From Trichococcus ilyis (lineage in GTDB: Bacteria > Bacillota > Bacilli > Lactobacillales > Aerococcaceae), in assembly GCF_900109135.1 (NCBI RefSeq), contig NZ_FNYT01000029.1, positions 1 through 37,761 of the forward strand: a DNA stretch of 37,761 bases, read 5' to 3'. A model generated the notes under the pieces. That model did no database searches. It was not told the origin of the DNA and worked only from the letters and a program-made list of their open reading frames with translations. The position numbers and the translations under genes are program-made. Shown here piece after piece: positions 13,158-21,568 of the stretch. Numbering within the stretch: the stretch's first letter is position 1; the number at the start of each line of letters is the position of its first letter.

Positions 13158-14867
13158 ATGCTGTATGTTACGTATAGCCATATGCCGAAGGCGTTTAAAC
13201 GCTTTGTGGGGAAGAACCCGCGTGAGGTTACGTTATTCGAAGCGGAGAGTCAAATGAAGGCCTATCAGGCCGTTCAAACCAGTTCGTTTTTTGAAATGCC
13301 CCAATTGGAAATTAAGCAAACGGATACGGAATCTTCTTCTGCACTGTTGAAGTTGGAATTGAAAAGTAATGAAGTGCAACAGGAGTATTTTTCATTGGCG
13401 TCCTACTTGGAAGAATATTTCCTCTCAAATCATATGGATTTTCCTGATTTTGAGAACCTGCAAAAAGAATTGCTAAAAAGTATCGGACCAGAAGTCACAG
13501 TGCGGAAGAAAAAAGAAAGTAAACGCTGGCTCCCTGCATTCAAGAAAAAGGATCCGGATCAGGAAAATCTTTCAGAGACACTGCAGGTTGTGAAGGAATA
13601 TGATTTCACCCAAGATTTCACGGAAGCAGAGTGGGCGTTAGCCGAAAGTGAGTTGGAAGATACAGAGCAGTCTGAACGACATCCGGAGAATCTGACAATA
13701 GAGAGCGAAGAGGAAGGACCTTCAAAAAGGAATAATCCGCAGGATGTCGCTGTAGCAGAAATAGAAATCCGGGAAGAAACCCCAATAATAGAATCAGGGT
13801 CCCTTTTTTTTGAAAAAGAGCTATTGTGGGCAATCCGTCAGAAAATAAGCGGTTGGCAAACGGTTCTGGCTGATTCCGAACAAAATGTTTACGAGAAGCA
13901 ACTGGCGCAGTTTCATTTGGAACGGGAACAAGAGAAAGCACAGCTATTAGAAAATATAATGCTTTCTCATGAACGGTCATTCGCGTATTTTCAAGCGGAA
14001 AAAACAGCTGAATTGGAAAAGATTTTGGAAGGGAAAGTAACGGCGTTCCGGATAATGAAGGAAAAAGAATACGAGGAAATTCTGCAAAATGTGGAAGCGC
14101 GAGCGAAAGAACAGTACGCGGAAGAAAGACACCTCTTCCTTCTTAGAATTGAAGAAGAACAACAAGAACAGCAAGCTATTCTGGAACGGAATTATCGATA
14201 TGCCCTTACCCAGTTGGACGATCGTTTGAGAGAGAAGGAGCGGATCAAAAAAGAGGAATTGGCCGAAAAAGGGAATTCATTTTTGACACAAGAATATGCC
14301 AGAAGAAAAGCAGAGCTGGAAAACACCATTCAAGAGGAAAAGCAGCGATTAAGGGCGGCACTTCTTGAAGCGTTGGCAACCAGCCAAAAGGAAGCAAAAG
14401 AAGAGCTGCTCAAAAAACGTCAGACGCTCTTGACAGAGTTTGATGATCAGACAGCCGCAGAACTTTCCACGAATAAAGGGAAATGGCTGGAAGAATTTAT
14501 CGGGATGGAACGGGAAATCCAACAAACAGAAAAAAGCAAGCAATACCGAATCAAAGCGGAAACCTATCGCTTAAGGGCACAGGAACACTTGGAAGAAACT
14601 TTGCGAGAAAAAGACCTGCAAATCGCTGCTTTGCGTGCGGAAGTGGATAAGGTAGAAAAAGAGTACCAGTTATTTATGGCAAAAACCCACGCCGAGCAAG
14701 AGCGCAAAGAAGCGAATTTAGAAATGTATGCGAAAGAAAAAGAAGAACTGAATCATTCCTTCAAAACCTTCCTGGAAGTCAATAGTCAGAAACAAAAAGC
14801 GGGTATGGTACTGAGTGCGTCATCGTTCTTGATTATGGTTATTGTCCTTCTATCCACATTACTGTAA
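13158..14867 (+). CDS. Coiled-coil, tail-anchored transfer protein
   Basis: The 569-residue protein has a small N-terminal domain (about 1-115), an acidic linker (about 150-215), a very long coiled coil rich in E, K, Q and L (about 235-535) and a single C-terminal membrane helix, GMVLSASSFLIMVIVLLSTLL, to the last residue. This makes it a cytosolic rod anchored in the membrane by its tail. AAAGGAGG precedes the ATG. It sits between the pilin and VirD4 genes. I do not recognise a named family; a scaffold bringing substrate DNA or the coupling protein to the channel is a guess from shape and neighbours. Confidence 0.85.
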   Translation: MLYVTYSHMPKAFKRFVGKNPREVTLFEAESQMKAYQAVQTSSFFEMPQLEIKQTDTESSSALLKLELKSNEVQQEYFSLASYLEEYFLSNHMDFPDFENLQKELLKSIGPEVTVRKKKESKRWLPAFKKKDPDQENLSETLQVVKEYDFTQDFTEAEWALAESELEDTEQSERHPENLTIESEEEGPSKRNNPQDVAVAEIEIREETPIIESGSLFFEKELLWAIRQKISGWQTVLADSEQNVYEKQLAQFHLEREQEKAQLLENIMLSHERSFAYFQAEKTAELEKILEGKVTAFRIMKEKEYEEILQNVEARAKEQYAEERHLFLLRIEEEQQEQQAILERNYRYALTQLDDRLREKERIKKEELAEKGNSFLTQEYARRKAELENTIQEEKQRLRAALLEALATSQKEAKEELLKKRQTLLTEFDDQTAAELSTNKGKWLEEFIGMEREIQQTEKSKQYRIKAETYRLRAQEHLEETLREKDLQIAALRAEVDKVEKEYQLFMAKTHAEQERKEANLEMYAKEKEELNHSFKTFLEVNSQKQKAGMVLSASSFLIMVIVLLSTLL

Positions 14868-14889
14868 AGAAAGCGGGGGTGAATCGTTT

Positions 14890-17565
14890 TTGCGAACAAG
14901 ACCATCTACATTTTCAAAGGATCGTTCGAAAGAAGGCAAACCCAAAGGGTTATCTGCCTACCTGGGGAACTGGGGTATGATTTTCTTCGTTGGCGTCACA
15001 GTTTTTGTGGTTTCAGCCATCGCTGCTACGTTTCTGATTGAAACGGTCACACGGTTGTTGTTGTTTGTTACAGCTCCCGATTTTCAGTTGTTAACCGGAT
15101 TTTCGGGTGTCAATTGGACTACTTTTATCAACGCGAGAAATTTTTATCCGGATACAAGAGGGGTCACATGGCTGCATTGGGGAAGTTATGGCCTTGCTTT
15201 CGGGGTAGCCCTATACACCATGTTTAAGCTGCGCAGCAGATATGGTACCTTGAATCGCAATCAAAAAGGCGACAGCGCCTTAGCAACGCTGGAAGAGATT
15301 TCCCGTACCTACACAGCGGTTCCAGAAAAGAAAAAAGAATGGGATGGCTTAGGTGGGACGTTGATATCGCGGGTAAAGGACACGGTGTTTGTGGACGAAA
15401 GCACACAAAACACCGCGATAATCGGGACCTCCCGATCTGGGAAAGGGGAATTGCTGGTTTTTCCTATGATTGACGTGAATTCTCGAGCCAGCGCGAAACC
15501 GAACTTGGTAATCAACGATCCAAAAGGAGAACTATATACGGCGAGTTATGAGACGTTACGAAAAAGAGGCTACCGCGTAGAAGTGCTGAATATCCTGAAT
15601 CCAATGGAGGGTATGAGCTACAATCCACTGGAATTGGTGAAACAAGCCTTTGAAAAAGGGGACTATGCGGAAGCACAGAAGAGAACAAAAACATTGACGT
15701 TTTCTCTCTACAACAACCCCAATGCGAAGGAACCTTTCTGGGACAATTCCGCACAAGCGTTAGTCTCTGCGATTATCTTAGCGTTATGTGAAGAGTACTA
15801 TGACGCGGATAATTACCATCCGGAGAGGATTACGTTGAAAAATGTAGCGTCTTTCTTGAGTGAAATGGGATCAAAAAATTATTCGAAAGACGGCGGGAAG
15901 ACGGAAGTCAACGCCCTGGACGAGTATTTTGAAGGATTGCCGCCTACCAGTGTGGCCAAACAGCAATACGCTACCAGTAATTTTGCCAAAGGGAATACCC
16001 GCGGTTCGATCTTTTCGGTGGCCAGTTCAAAACTGGAGATTTTTACAGGAGATGCCATTGCAAAATTAACGAGTATCAATTCCATTGATATGACGCGTGT
16101 CGGATTTCCGAAACAAATTCATTTGCGGACCGATATCCGCTTGAAAGGACAGGATTTTGAAGTCCTTTTCTACCGAAAGAACCAAACCCAACCTTTTGGA
16201 AAGGAAATTGGGCGTGTAGAAGCCGTCTCCGGTCCGACAACCCAATGTGGGTTACTCCACCTTCATTTTGACTACGCGTTAGCAGATGGGGATCGGATCC
16301 AGTTTGTGCCAAGAGATAATCCGGATCAAGCAGTTACGTATAGCTTCCAACGTGTTTCAAAAGGGCACAATCAGTATGGGAAAGAAGAGTTCGAAGATTT
16401 TGCGCACATGCAGTGGTGTGAAGACGTATCGGAAAAAGAGAGAGCCATTCAATCCCTGGAAGTTTTGTATATCACAGATTCGTATGCCGTCTTCATGGTC
16501 GTGCCAGATTATGACTCATCTATGCATGTTATCTGCTCGATTTTTGTCCGGCAGATGTATCAAACGTTGAGTCAACTGGCCACGATTACCCGGGGTCAGA
16601 AATTACACCGACGCGTGCAGTTCATTTTGGACGAATTCGGAAACATGCCGCCCATTGAAGGAATGGATAGCATGCTGACTGTGTGTCTTGGCCGGAATAT
16701 CCTGTTTGCCCTGGTCGTGCAAGGATACAACCAGATTGACTCGTTGTATGGAAAAGACAAAGCGACGTCCATAAAGGACAATTGCCAAAACCACTTATAC
16801 ATTTTTACAACGAACAAAGAGACGGCAAAAGAAATCAGTGAGAAGATCGGCTACCGCACCATTGAAATCGATAGTCGTAGCGGGAAAGTGTTGGATTTGG
16901 ATTCCACTCGCACCACGAGTGTGGATCGGCAGCCGTTACTTTCCGAAAATAGGCTCATGCAGCTACAGGAAGGCGAGATGGTTGTGATTCGATCGATCAT
17001 GCGACGAGACAAGAAAGGACGCGATATCCGACCCAAAGCGATTTTCAATACAGGAAAAACCCGTATGAAATACCGGTATCAATACTTAGCGGAAGATTTT
17101 GATACGGAAAAAGATCGTCATGAATTACGTATTCCTTCGTTGCATGCAGAGTTGCAGTTACACGCGCTGCAAATGGATTATGAAGAACTTCAAAATCCGC
17201 AAAGAATGAAAATCAGTACCGGGCAGCGGAATGAAATCAAAATGATACTTGATACCGTATTTCTAAATGGGACGATTAGTGTCTTTGATCGAAAAAATAA
17301 GAATTTATCAGCAGAGGAAATCAAAGGACTAATCGCCTCGTTCGTTCTGGAGCAGGATAAAGTAGATCGGGACGGAAATCGATTGACGGTGGAGAATATC
17401 GCGTATGATATTCAAAATATTCTAAAAGGAAAGCCGCTCGAATATATTGATTTGGATTCGTTGCTGGAGGAAGAAGATTTTGAAGAAATGGATTTTGATG
17501 AGCAATACATAAAACCTGAAACTAAAAAGCAAAAGATAGCGTTGGGGTTGAGAACAGAGACTTGA
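14890..17565 (+). CDS. virD4: VirD4/TrsK-type coupling ATPase
   Basis: Coupling proteins deliver the relaxase-bound strand to the secretion channel. The N-terminus has two membrane helices (about 28-56 and 96-112). The ATPase core carries Walker A GTSRSGKGE (about 179-187), an NDPKGELY segment, and Walker B FILDEFGNMPP (about 578-588) followed by VVQGYNQID. I chose the TTG at 14890, preceded by a G-rich site (GCGGGGGTGA); an upstream TTG overlaps the previous gene. At 891 residues it is long: about 120 residues with beta-strand character (roughly 410-530) separate IDMTRVGFPK from YAVFMVVPDYDSS, and the C-terminal 170 residues are helical and acidic. Confidence 0.92.
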   Translation: MRTRPSTFSKDRSKEGKPKGLSAYLGNWGMIFFVGVTVFVVSAIAATFLIETVTRLLLFVTAPDFQLLTGFSGVNWTTFINARNFYPDTRGVTWLHWGSYGLAFGVALYTMFKLRSRYGTLNRNQKGDSALATLEEISRTYTAVPEKKKEWDGLGGTLISRVKDTVFVDESTQNTAIIGTSRSGKGELLVFPMIDVNSRASAKPNLVINDPKGELYTASYETLRKRGYRVEVLNILNPMEGMSYNPLELVKQAFEKGDYAEAQKRTKTLTFSLYNNPNAKEPFWDNSAQALVSAIILALCEEYYDADNYHPERITLKNVASFLSEMGSKNYSKDGGKTEVNALDEYFEGLPPTSVAKQQYATSNFAKGNTRGSIFSVASSKLEIFTGDAIAKLTSINSIDMTRVGFPKQIHLRTDIRLKGQDFEVLFYRKNQTQPFGKEIGRVEAVSGPTTQCGLLHLHFDYALADGDRIQFVPRDNPDQAVTYSFQRVSKGHNQYGKEEFEDFAHMQWCEDVSEKERAIQSLEVLYITDSYAVFMVVPDYDSSMHVICSIFVRQMYQTLSQLATITRGQKLHRRVQFILDEFGNMPPIEGMDSMLTVCLGRNILFALVVQGYNQIDSLYGKDKATSIKDNCQNHLYIFTTNKETAKEISEKIGYRTIEIDSRSGKVLDLDSTRTTSVDRQPLLSENRLMQLQEGEMVVIRSIMRRDKKGRDIRPKAIFNTGKTRMKYRYQYLAEDFDTEKDRHELRIPSLHAELQLHALQMDYEELQNPQRMKISTGQRNEIKMILDTVFLNGTISVFDRKNKNLSAEEIKGLIASFVLEQDKVDRDGNRLTVENIAYDIQNILKGKPLEYIDLDSLLEEEDFEEMDFDEQYIKPETKKQKIALGLRTET

Positions 17566-17579
17566 AAGGAGTGAGCAGT

Positions 17580-17978
17580 GTGAAAAAAAGAATCGGATAT
17601 GTTTTATTGTTATCGTTGTTTTTCCTGTTCGCGGCTTGCGGCACAACAGTGAAAGATCCGTTAGAGCTCGTGGGGAAAACGTTCAGCGTGGAAAATTTAC
17701 GGACCAATAAAGATTATGCGACTGTAACTTTTACGGCAGAAGAGGAAAAGATTTATGCAACAGGATTAGCGGAAAATGGTGAAACATTAGCATCAGAAGT
17801 AGTGGAAGTAGCAGAAGAACCAGACGAAACGGACTATTACTTGGTTGAATGGGGAGAGAAAACATATTATGCAGGACGAATAGAAGATGATGTATATTTT
17901 TGGTTCACGCATAATCCTGATGAAATCGGAAGCACAGCAAAAAACGAGTATGTTTTGAAATTAACTGAAGAAGATTAA
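17580..17978 (+). CDS. Small lipoprotein of the transfer operon
   Basis: The 132-residue product starts with a lipoprotein signal, KKRIGYVLLLSLFFLFAAC, with a lipobox LFAAC and Cys near residue 20. The mature part is acidic and beta-rich (TFTAEEEKIYATGL, EKTYYAGRIEDDVYFWF). The start is the GTG at 17580, with AAGGAG 8 nt upstream. Exposed on the outer face of the membrane, it may assist channel assembly or exclude incoming plasmids; neither is shown by sequence. A strong hairpin terminator follows directly. Confidence 0.8.
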   Translation: MKKRIGYVLLLSLFFLFAACGTTVKDPLELVGKTFSVENLRTNKDYATVTFTAEEEKIYATGLAENGETLASEVVEVAEEPDETDYYLVEWGEKTYYAGRIEDDVYFWFTHNPDEIGSTAKNEYVLKLTEED

Positions 17979-17983
17979 AAAAG

Positions 17984-18027
17984 AGAAGTGGTACTAAATT
18001 GAATTTAGTGGAACCACTTCTTTTTTT
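17984..18027 (+). terminator. Strong terminator inside the transfer operon
   Basis: AGAAGTGGT (17984-17992) pairs with ACCACTTCT (18013-18021), an inner ACTAAAT/ATTTAGT stem extends it, and seven T end it. It lies between the lipoprotein and VirB6 genes. Genes after it need read-through, antitermination or another promoter; none was obvious in the 15 bp that remain. Confidence 0.85.
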
Positions 18028-18042
18028 GAAAGGAGCTATAGC

Positions 18043-20589
18043 ATGACTCCAAAAGAAATACTAATGCAGTATGCTGACTTATTTAAACTGAGGTCCATAC
18101 CTGCATGGATTTTCCGCTATGTTGAACAATTCTTATTTCGCTTATTGTACGGATTGGCAAATGGTATGGAGACGATGGTTAACCATCTGGCGAGCATATT
18201 GGCCTTTTTTAATCAGCCGGAAGTTCAGGATTTTTACCAGTATTTGGCATTGGCAAGTTTTGTTTTCCTAGCGATTGCCCTTATGTTTCAGGGATACAAT
18301 TTTATTCTCGGGAAAAGAAAAACTGTTTCTGATTTATTCCGTAATACGGTGCTGGGAGTTCTATTCATTATCGCCATTCCATGGACTATGACCCAATTCT
18401 TGACTATCGCAGATGCCAGTGTTGCGGCTTTAGGTACGGACGAAGAAGGGAACATTATGTTAGCTGCGAACGTCTTGTATGACAATATCACAGATATTGA
18501 AATTCTTGCGGAAAGTGGAGAGTGGGAGAACTTAGAAGCCAGAAAAAATCTCTCCCGTGAATTACCTTTTGAAGCACTCGATCTGACTGAAGCAGCAGAT
18601 AGTGACGAGGACGTCTTAGGTGTCAAGCTTGTTTCAACTGGAGATAGTGTTGTTGATGAGGAACTGGATAATGGTGGTCTATTTAGTTTTTGGGACGAGT
18701 ATTATTTCCGTTATTCTTATGACTTTTTGGTGATTCTGTTGGAGTTTCTTTCGCTGATTGTCATTTACATATTCTTTTCGTTCAAACTGATATCAGTTGC
18801 ATTCGAATTGGCTACTACGAAGTTGGTAGCGCCCTTTGCAATCAACACGGATATCGGTACAGGGCAAAAAGCTAAAGTGGTTCTAAAAGAAATGATCAAT
18901 GGTTTTGCGACGTTCGTCTCCATTTTTTATATTTTGCGGTTATATCAGTTATTCACGAGTTGGATTTTGGCAATGGATCTCTTCGATGTACCCATTCTAA
19001 ATGCCATGATTATGATTGTTGCGGCATTTGTGGTGATCGATGGAACGAAAACCATTCCTCGTATTTTCGGATTCGACGCAGGTGTAAAAGATGGGCAAGC
19101 GACTTTGATGGGCTTATATGCAGGCACACGGTTAGGAGCGGCGTTGGGCCGAGGGACTAAAGGATTGGCCAATGGTATTGGCAACAGCGTGGACTACAAT
19201 GCAGACAAATTAGGTAAATGGAATGAAAATCGCCAAGAGGCGGGTGGTATAGGAAATCACCTGCAAAACGGTATGCAAGATAAAATGAACAGCTTCAAGC
19301 ACCCATTGCAAACAGCGCAGAACGCTATGCGATCGAGTGACCTGGCGCACTCATTCGCCCAGGGAGGCTTTCAACAAGGTCAATTGAATGACTTGGCAAT
19401 GGAAACAGGGGCTACGAAAACAAATGCTGGTAAAGCACTGCAGCTGAATGGAAATGATCCAGAAAAAGCCAAAACCTACTTGCAACAAATGGGCATGACA
19501 AACGAAATGGAAGACCCACAAGCAACGGGCGCAGATTCTCCATGGGGGGCAGGATCGGTTGAATCAGATGTGGGAATAGCGGGTACACCATCAGAGAAAT
19601 CAACTCTCCATACAGACGGGACGGGTAAAAAAGATTTAAATGCGATTTTGGCCAAACAGGGGGGAACCCGTACACAAAGTATGGAGCCTTCTGCTTTAAA
19701 TGAAAATAAAAATTTTGTCGCCACAACGGGGCTTACCCATACAGGGCAATCCTTGGATTCCTTACAGAAGCACTCTTTCGAAGAAGCAAATACTGATACC
19801 GAGAGCGATTCAACAAGCATTGCAGGGGCTGATAGTCATTCATTGGCCCAAAACAGCTCTTCTCAAAGCATAGATCGTGTAAATCAAGGAAATACCTTAT
19901 CAGAAAGAAATGTTGCTGTAAACGAACGGAATGAAGGGGTGATTACGGAGAGGACAGCACTGACTTCTACTGGAAGTGCAGGCACTAAAGGGCGGATCAA
20001 TTCGGATGGCACGATCAATGTTCCACGTATGGAAAATCTCTTGTATGAAGAAGACGCTTCCTTCCAACCGCTGGAACCTAATGAAACGTCCACAAATAGC
20101 GCAAAATCAAGCTATGAGAGCGTAGAAGTTTCAAATAGGTTAAATAGCTTAGTAGACCGAAATATTGCTGTAAACGTTCAAAATAGCGGAATGGCAGATT
20201 CGGTAAATACGCATATTTCCCAAACAACGACGGGTTCACGAAAGCGAATCAATTCAGACGGCACGGTCAATGTCCCCCGTATGGAACAGATCGTAGAGGA
20301 TTCCCCGGTGGAATCCAATCGCGTTCAGTACGAAACGGATTCTTCCGTCAGAAGGTCCGCACCTATACAAAAAACGGTGCTAGTAAACAGACCCTCAGAA
20401 CAAACAGACTCAAAGCCGACTTTGCGGTACGTGTTACAGCAAGAGAACTCCGGTCCAAGTACCCCGATCTCAGAATCCATTCTGGAAACTCGCGCAATAG
20501 ACGGGCGAATACAACCGCGTCAGAAACGAATGGAAGATTCGATAAAACCGACGAAAGACATTCAGAATCGAAATGGGAACCGAAAATAA
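18043..20589 (+). CDS. VirB6-like polytopic membrane protein of the conjugation channel
   Basis: The 848-residue protein has a membrane half with about six hydrophobic helices between residues 30 and 345 (for example FLVILLEFLSLIVIYIFFSF and FATFVSIFYILRLYQLF) and a long hydrophilic C-terminal half. This layout matches VirB6/TrsL-like proteins of Gram-positive systems (the pLS20/CD3337/EF1877-type family). The tail is low-complexity, S/T/N-rich, and contains an 84-residue repeat (INSDGTINVPRMENLL and INSDGTVNVPRMEQIV). AAGGAG precedes the ATG. It likely forms the inner-membrane channel, with the tail facing the cell wall or the cytosol. Confidence 0.85.
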   Translation: MTPKEILMQYADLFKLRSIPAWIFRYVEQFLFRLLYGLANGMETMVNHLASILAFFNQPEVQDFYQYLALASFVFLAIALMFQGYNFILGKRKTVSDLFRNTVLGVLFIIAIPWTMTQFLTIADASVAALGTDEEGNIMLAANVLYDNITDIEILAESGEWENLEARKNLSRELPFEALDLTEAADSDEDVLGVKLVSTGDSVVDEELDNGGLFSFWDEYYFRYSYDFLVILLEFLSLIVIYIFFSFKLISVAFELATTKLVAPFAINTDIGTGQKAKVVLKEMINGFATFVSIFYILRLYQLFTSWILAMDLFDVPILNAMIMIVAAFVVIDGTKTIPRIFGFDAGVKDGQATLMGLYAGTRLGAALGRGTKGLANGIGNSVDYNADKLGKWNENRQEAGGIGNHLQNGMQDKMNSFKHPLQTAQNAMRSSDLAHSFAQGGFQQGQLNDLAMETGATKTNAGKALQLNGNDPEKAKTYLQQMGMTNEMEDPQATGADSPWGAGSVESDVGIAGTPSEKSTLHTDGTGKKDLNAILAKQGGTRTQSMEPSALNENKNFVATTGLTHTGQSLDSLQKHSFEEANTDTESDSTSIAGADSHSLAQNSSSQSIDRVNQGNTLSERNVAVNERNEGVITERTALTSTGSAGTKGRINSDGTINVPRMENLLYEEDASFQPLEPNETSTNSAKSSYESVEVSNRLNSLVDRNIAVNVQNSGMADSVNTHISQTTTGSRKRINSDGTVNVPRMEQIVEDSPVESNRVQYETDSSVRRSAPIQKTVLVNRPSEQTDSKPTLRYVLQQENSGPSTPISESILETRAIDGRIQPRQKRMEDSIKPTKDIQNRNGNRK

Positions 20590-20594
20590 AGGGC

Positions 20595-20636
20595 GGAAGG
20601 GGTTATTGCAAGCTTTATGCAATTCCGCTTCCTTTT
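20595..20636 (+). terminator. Terminator-like hairpin between VirB6 and VirB3-like genes
   Basis: GGAAG (20595-20599) pairs with CTTCC (20628-20632), and an inner ATTGCA/TGCAAT stem lies between, followed by TTTT. The T-run is short, so termination is probably incomplete. It is the third such element inside the operon. Confidence 0.5.
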
Positions 20637-20655
20637 CTGGTTAGGAGGAACAAAG

Positions 20656-20985
20656 ATGTATGAAATTCCAAAAGAGTTGAAAACCGATATCAAGTTATGG
20701 GCGGTTTACTCCAGTGACATTCCTTTTTTATTGATGATGTTGCTGCTGACGCTGATGTTGGAAGATTTTTTTACGGGCGGAATCTTCCGTTTAAAGCTAG
20801 CCTATTATGCCGTGAATGTCCTATTCACTTTTCTATTTATTACCAAACCGGTGCCGAATATTTCCATTTTTAAGCTGATCACCCATGGACTTCTGCAAGA
20901 CTTTCGGAAAGTTAAAAGCTTGGATTATCAAAAATATGCCGCAGTCGCTCATTTAGAAGAATGGAAGGAAGAGGAGGCGAACTAA
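20656..20985 (+). CDS. VirB3/TcpE-like membrane protein
   Basis: The 109-residue protein begins MYEIPKELKTDIKLWAVYSSD and has two membrane helices (about 21-42 and 51-70), then a cytosolic basic tail. Small two-helix proteins directly before the VirB4 ATPase are the VirB3 (or TcpE/PrgI-like) components of type IV secretion. AGGAGG precedes the ATG at 20656. The stop overlaps the next start by one base (TAATG), so translation is coupled to the VirB4 N-terminal gene. Confidence 0.8.
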   Translation: MYEIPKELKTDIKLWAVYSSDIPFLLMMLLLTLMLEDFFTGGIFRLKLAYYAVNVLFTFLFITKPVPNISIFKLITHGLLQDFRKVKSLDYQKYAAVAHLEEWKEEEAN

Positions 20986-21566
20986 TGCAAACAAACGGCA
21001 AATCTGCTTGGGAGAATATCAAATCGTTGTTTCAAAGCCCGAACGGGGGGATCAAAGAGATGGCTGATTGGATCCCTTACATTGATCTGACTGCCGAAGG
21101 CTATCTTGTGATGCGGGATAGACGATACCAGAACATGGTTCAAATTGAATCCCATGATTTAAACACATTGACTGAGAGTGATAAAAACCGATTGATCGAG
21201 GAATTTTCCCGTTTTTTGACGAGTACGAATTTTCCGCAAAAGTATTTGAGTATTCGGAGCAATGTAGACACGTCCGATCAGCGCAATTATTGGGCCAAAA
21301 TGTATCGGAATGCAAAAAATGACTTACAGAAAAAGCGAATCTTACACACCATCGAACAACTCAAATTTGTAGAAGAAAATGCAACGAACCAGGAATACTA
21401 TTTACTTTTTTCAGCCACCACAATCCAGGAGCTGCAGCGAGCTGAAAATGAAATCTATATTTTTGGTGGTCAAGCGTTAGGCGCCAAACCGGTCCCGGTT
21501 GAAAAAAAGTTGAAGATATTAGATCGGCTAATGAATATGAGTAGTTATGCAGATGGGGAGGAGTGA
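20985..21566 (+). CDS. trsD: TrsD-like protein (separate VirB4 N-terminal domain)
   Basis: This 193-residue soluble protein resembles TrsD/TraD of staphylococcal pGO1/pSK41, which corresponds to the front part of VirB4. Features: a GGIKEMADWIPYIDLTAEGYLVMRDRRYQNMVQIES start, where the channel-facing domain of VirB4 begins, and EYYLLFSATTIQELQRAENEIY near the end. It overlaps the upstream stop by one base and ends just before trsE, so the two VirB4 parts are made side by side and presumably assemble. Confidence 0.82.
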   Translation: MQTNGKSAWENIKSLFQSPNGGIKEMADWIPYIDLTAEGYLVMRDRRYQNMVQIESHDLNTLTESDKNRLIEEFSRFLTSTNFPQKYLSIRSNVDTSDQRNYWAKMYRNAKNDLQKKRILHTIEQLKFVEENATNQEYYLLFSATTIQELQRAENEIYIFGGQALGAKPVPVEKKLKILDRLMNMSSYADGEE

Positions 21567-21568
21567 AC

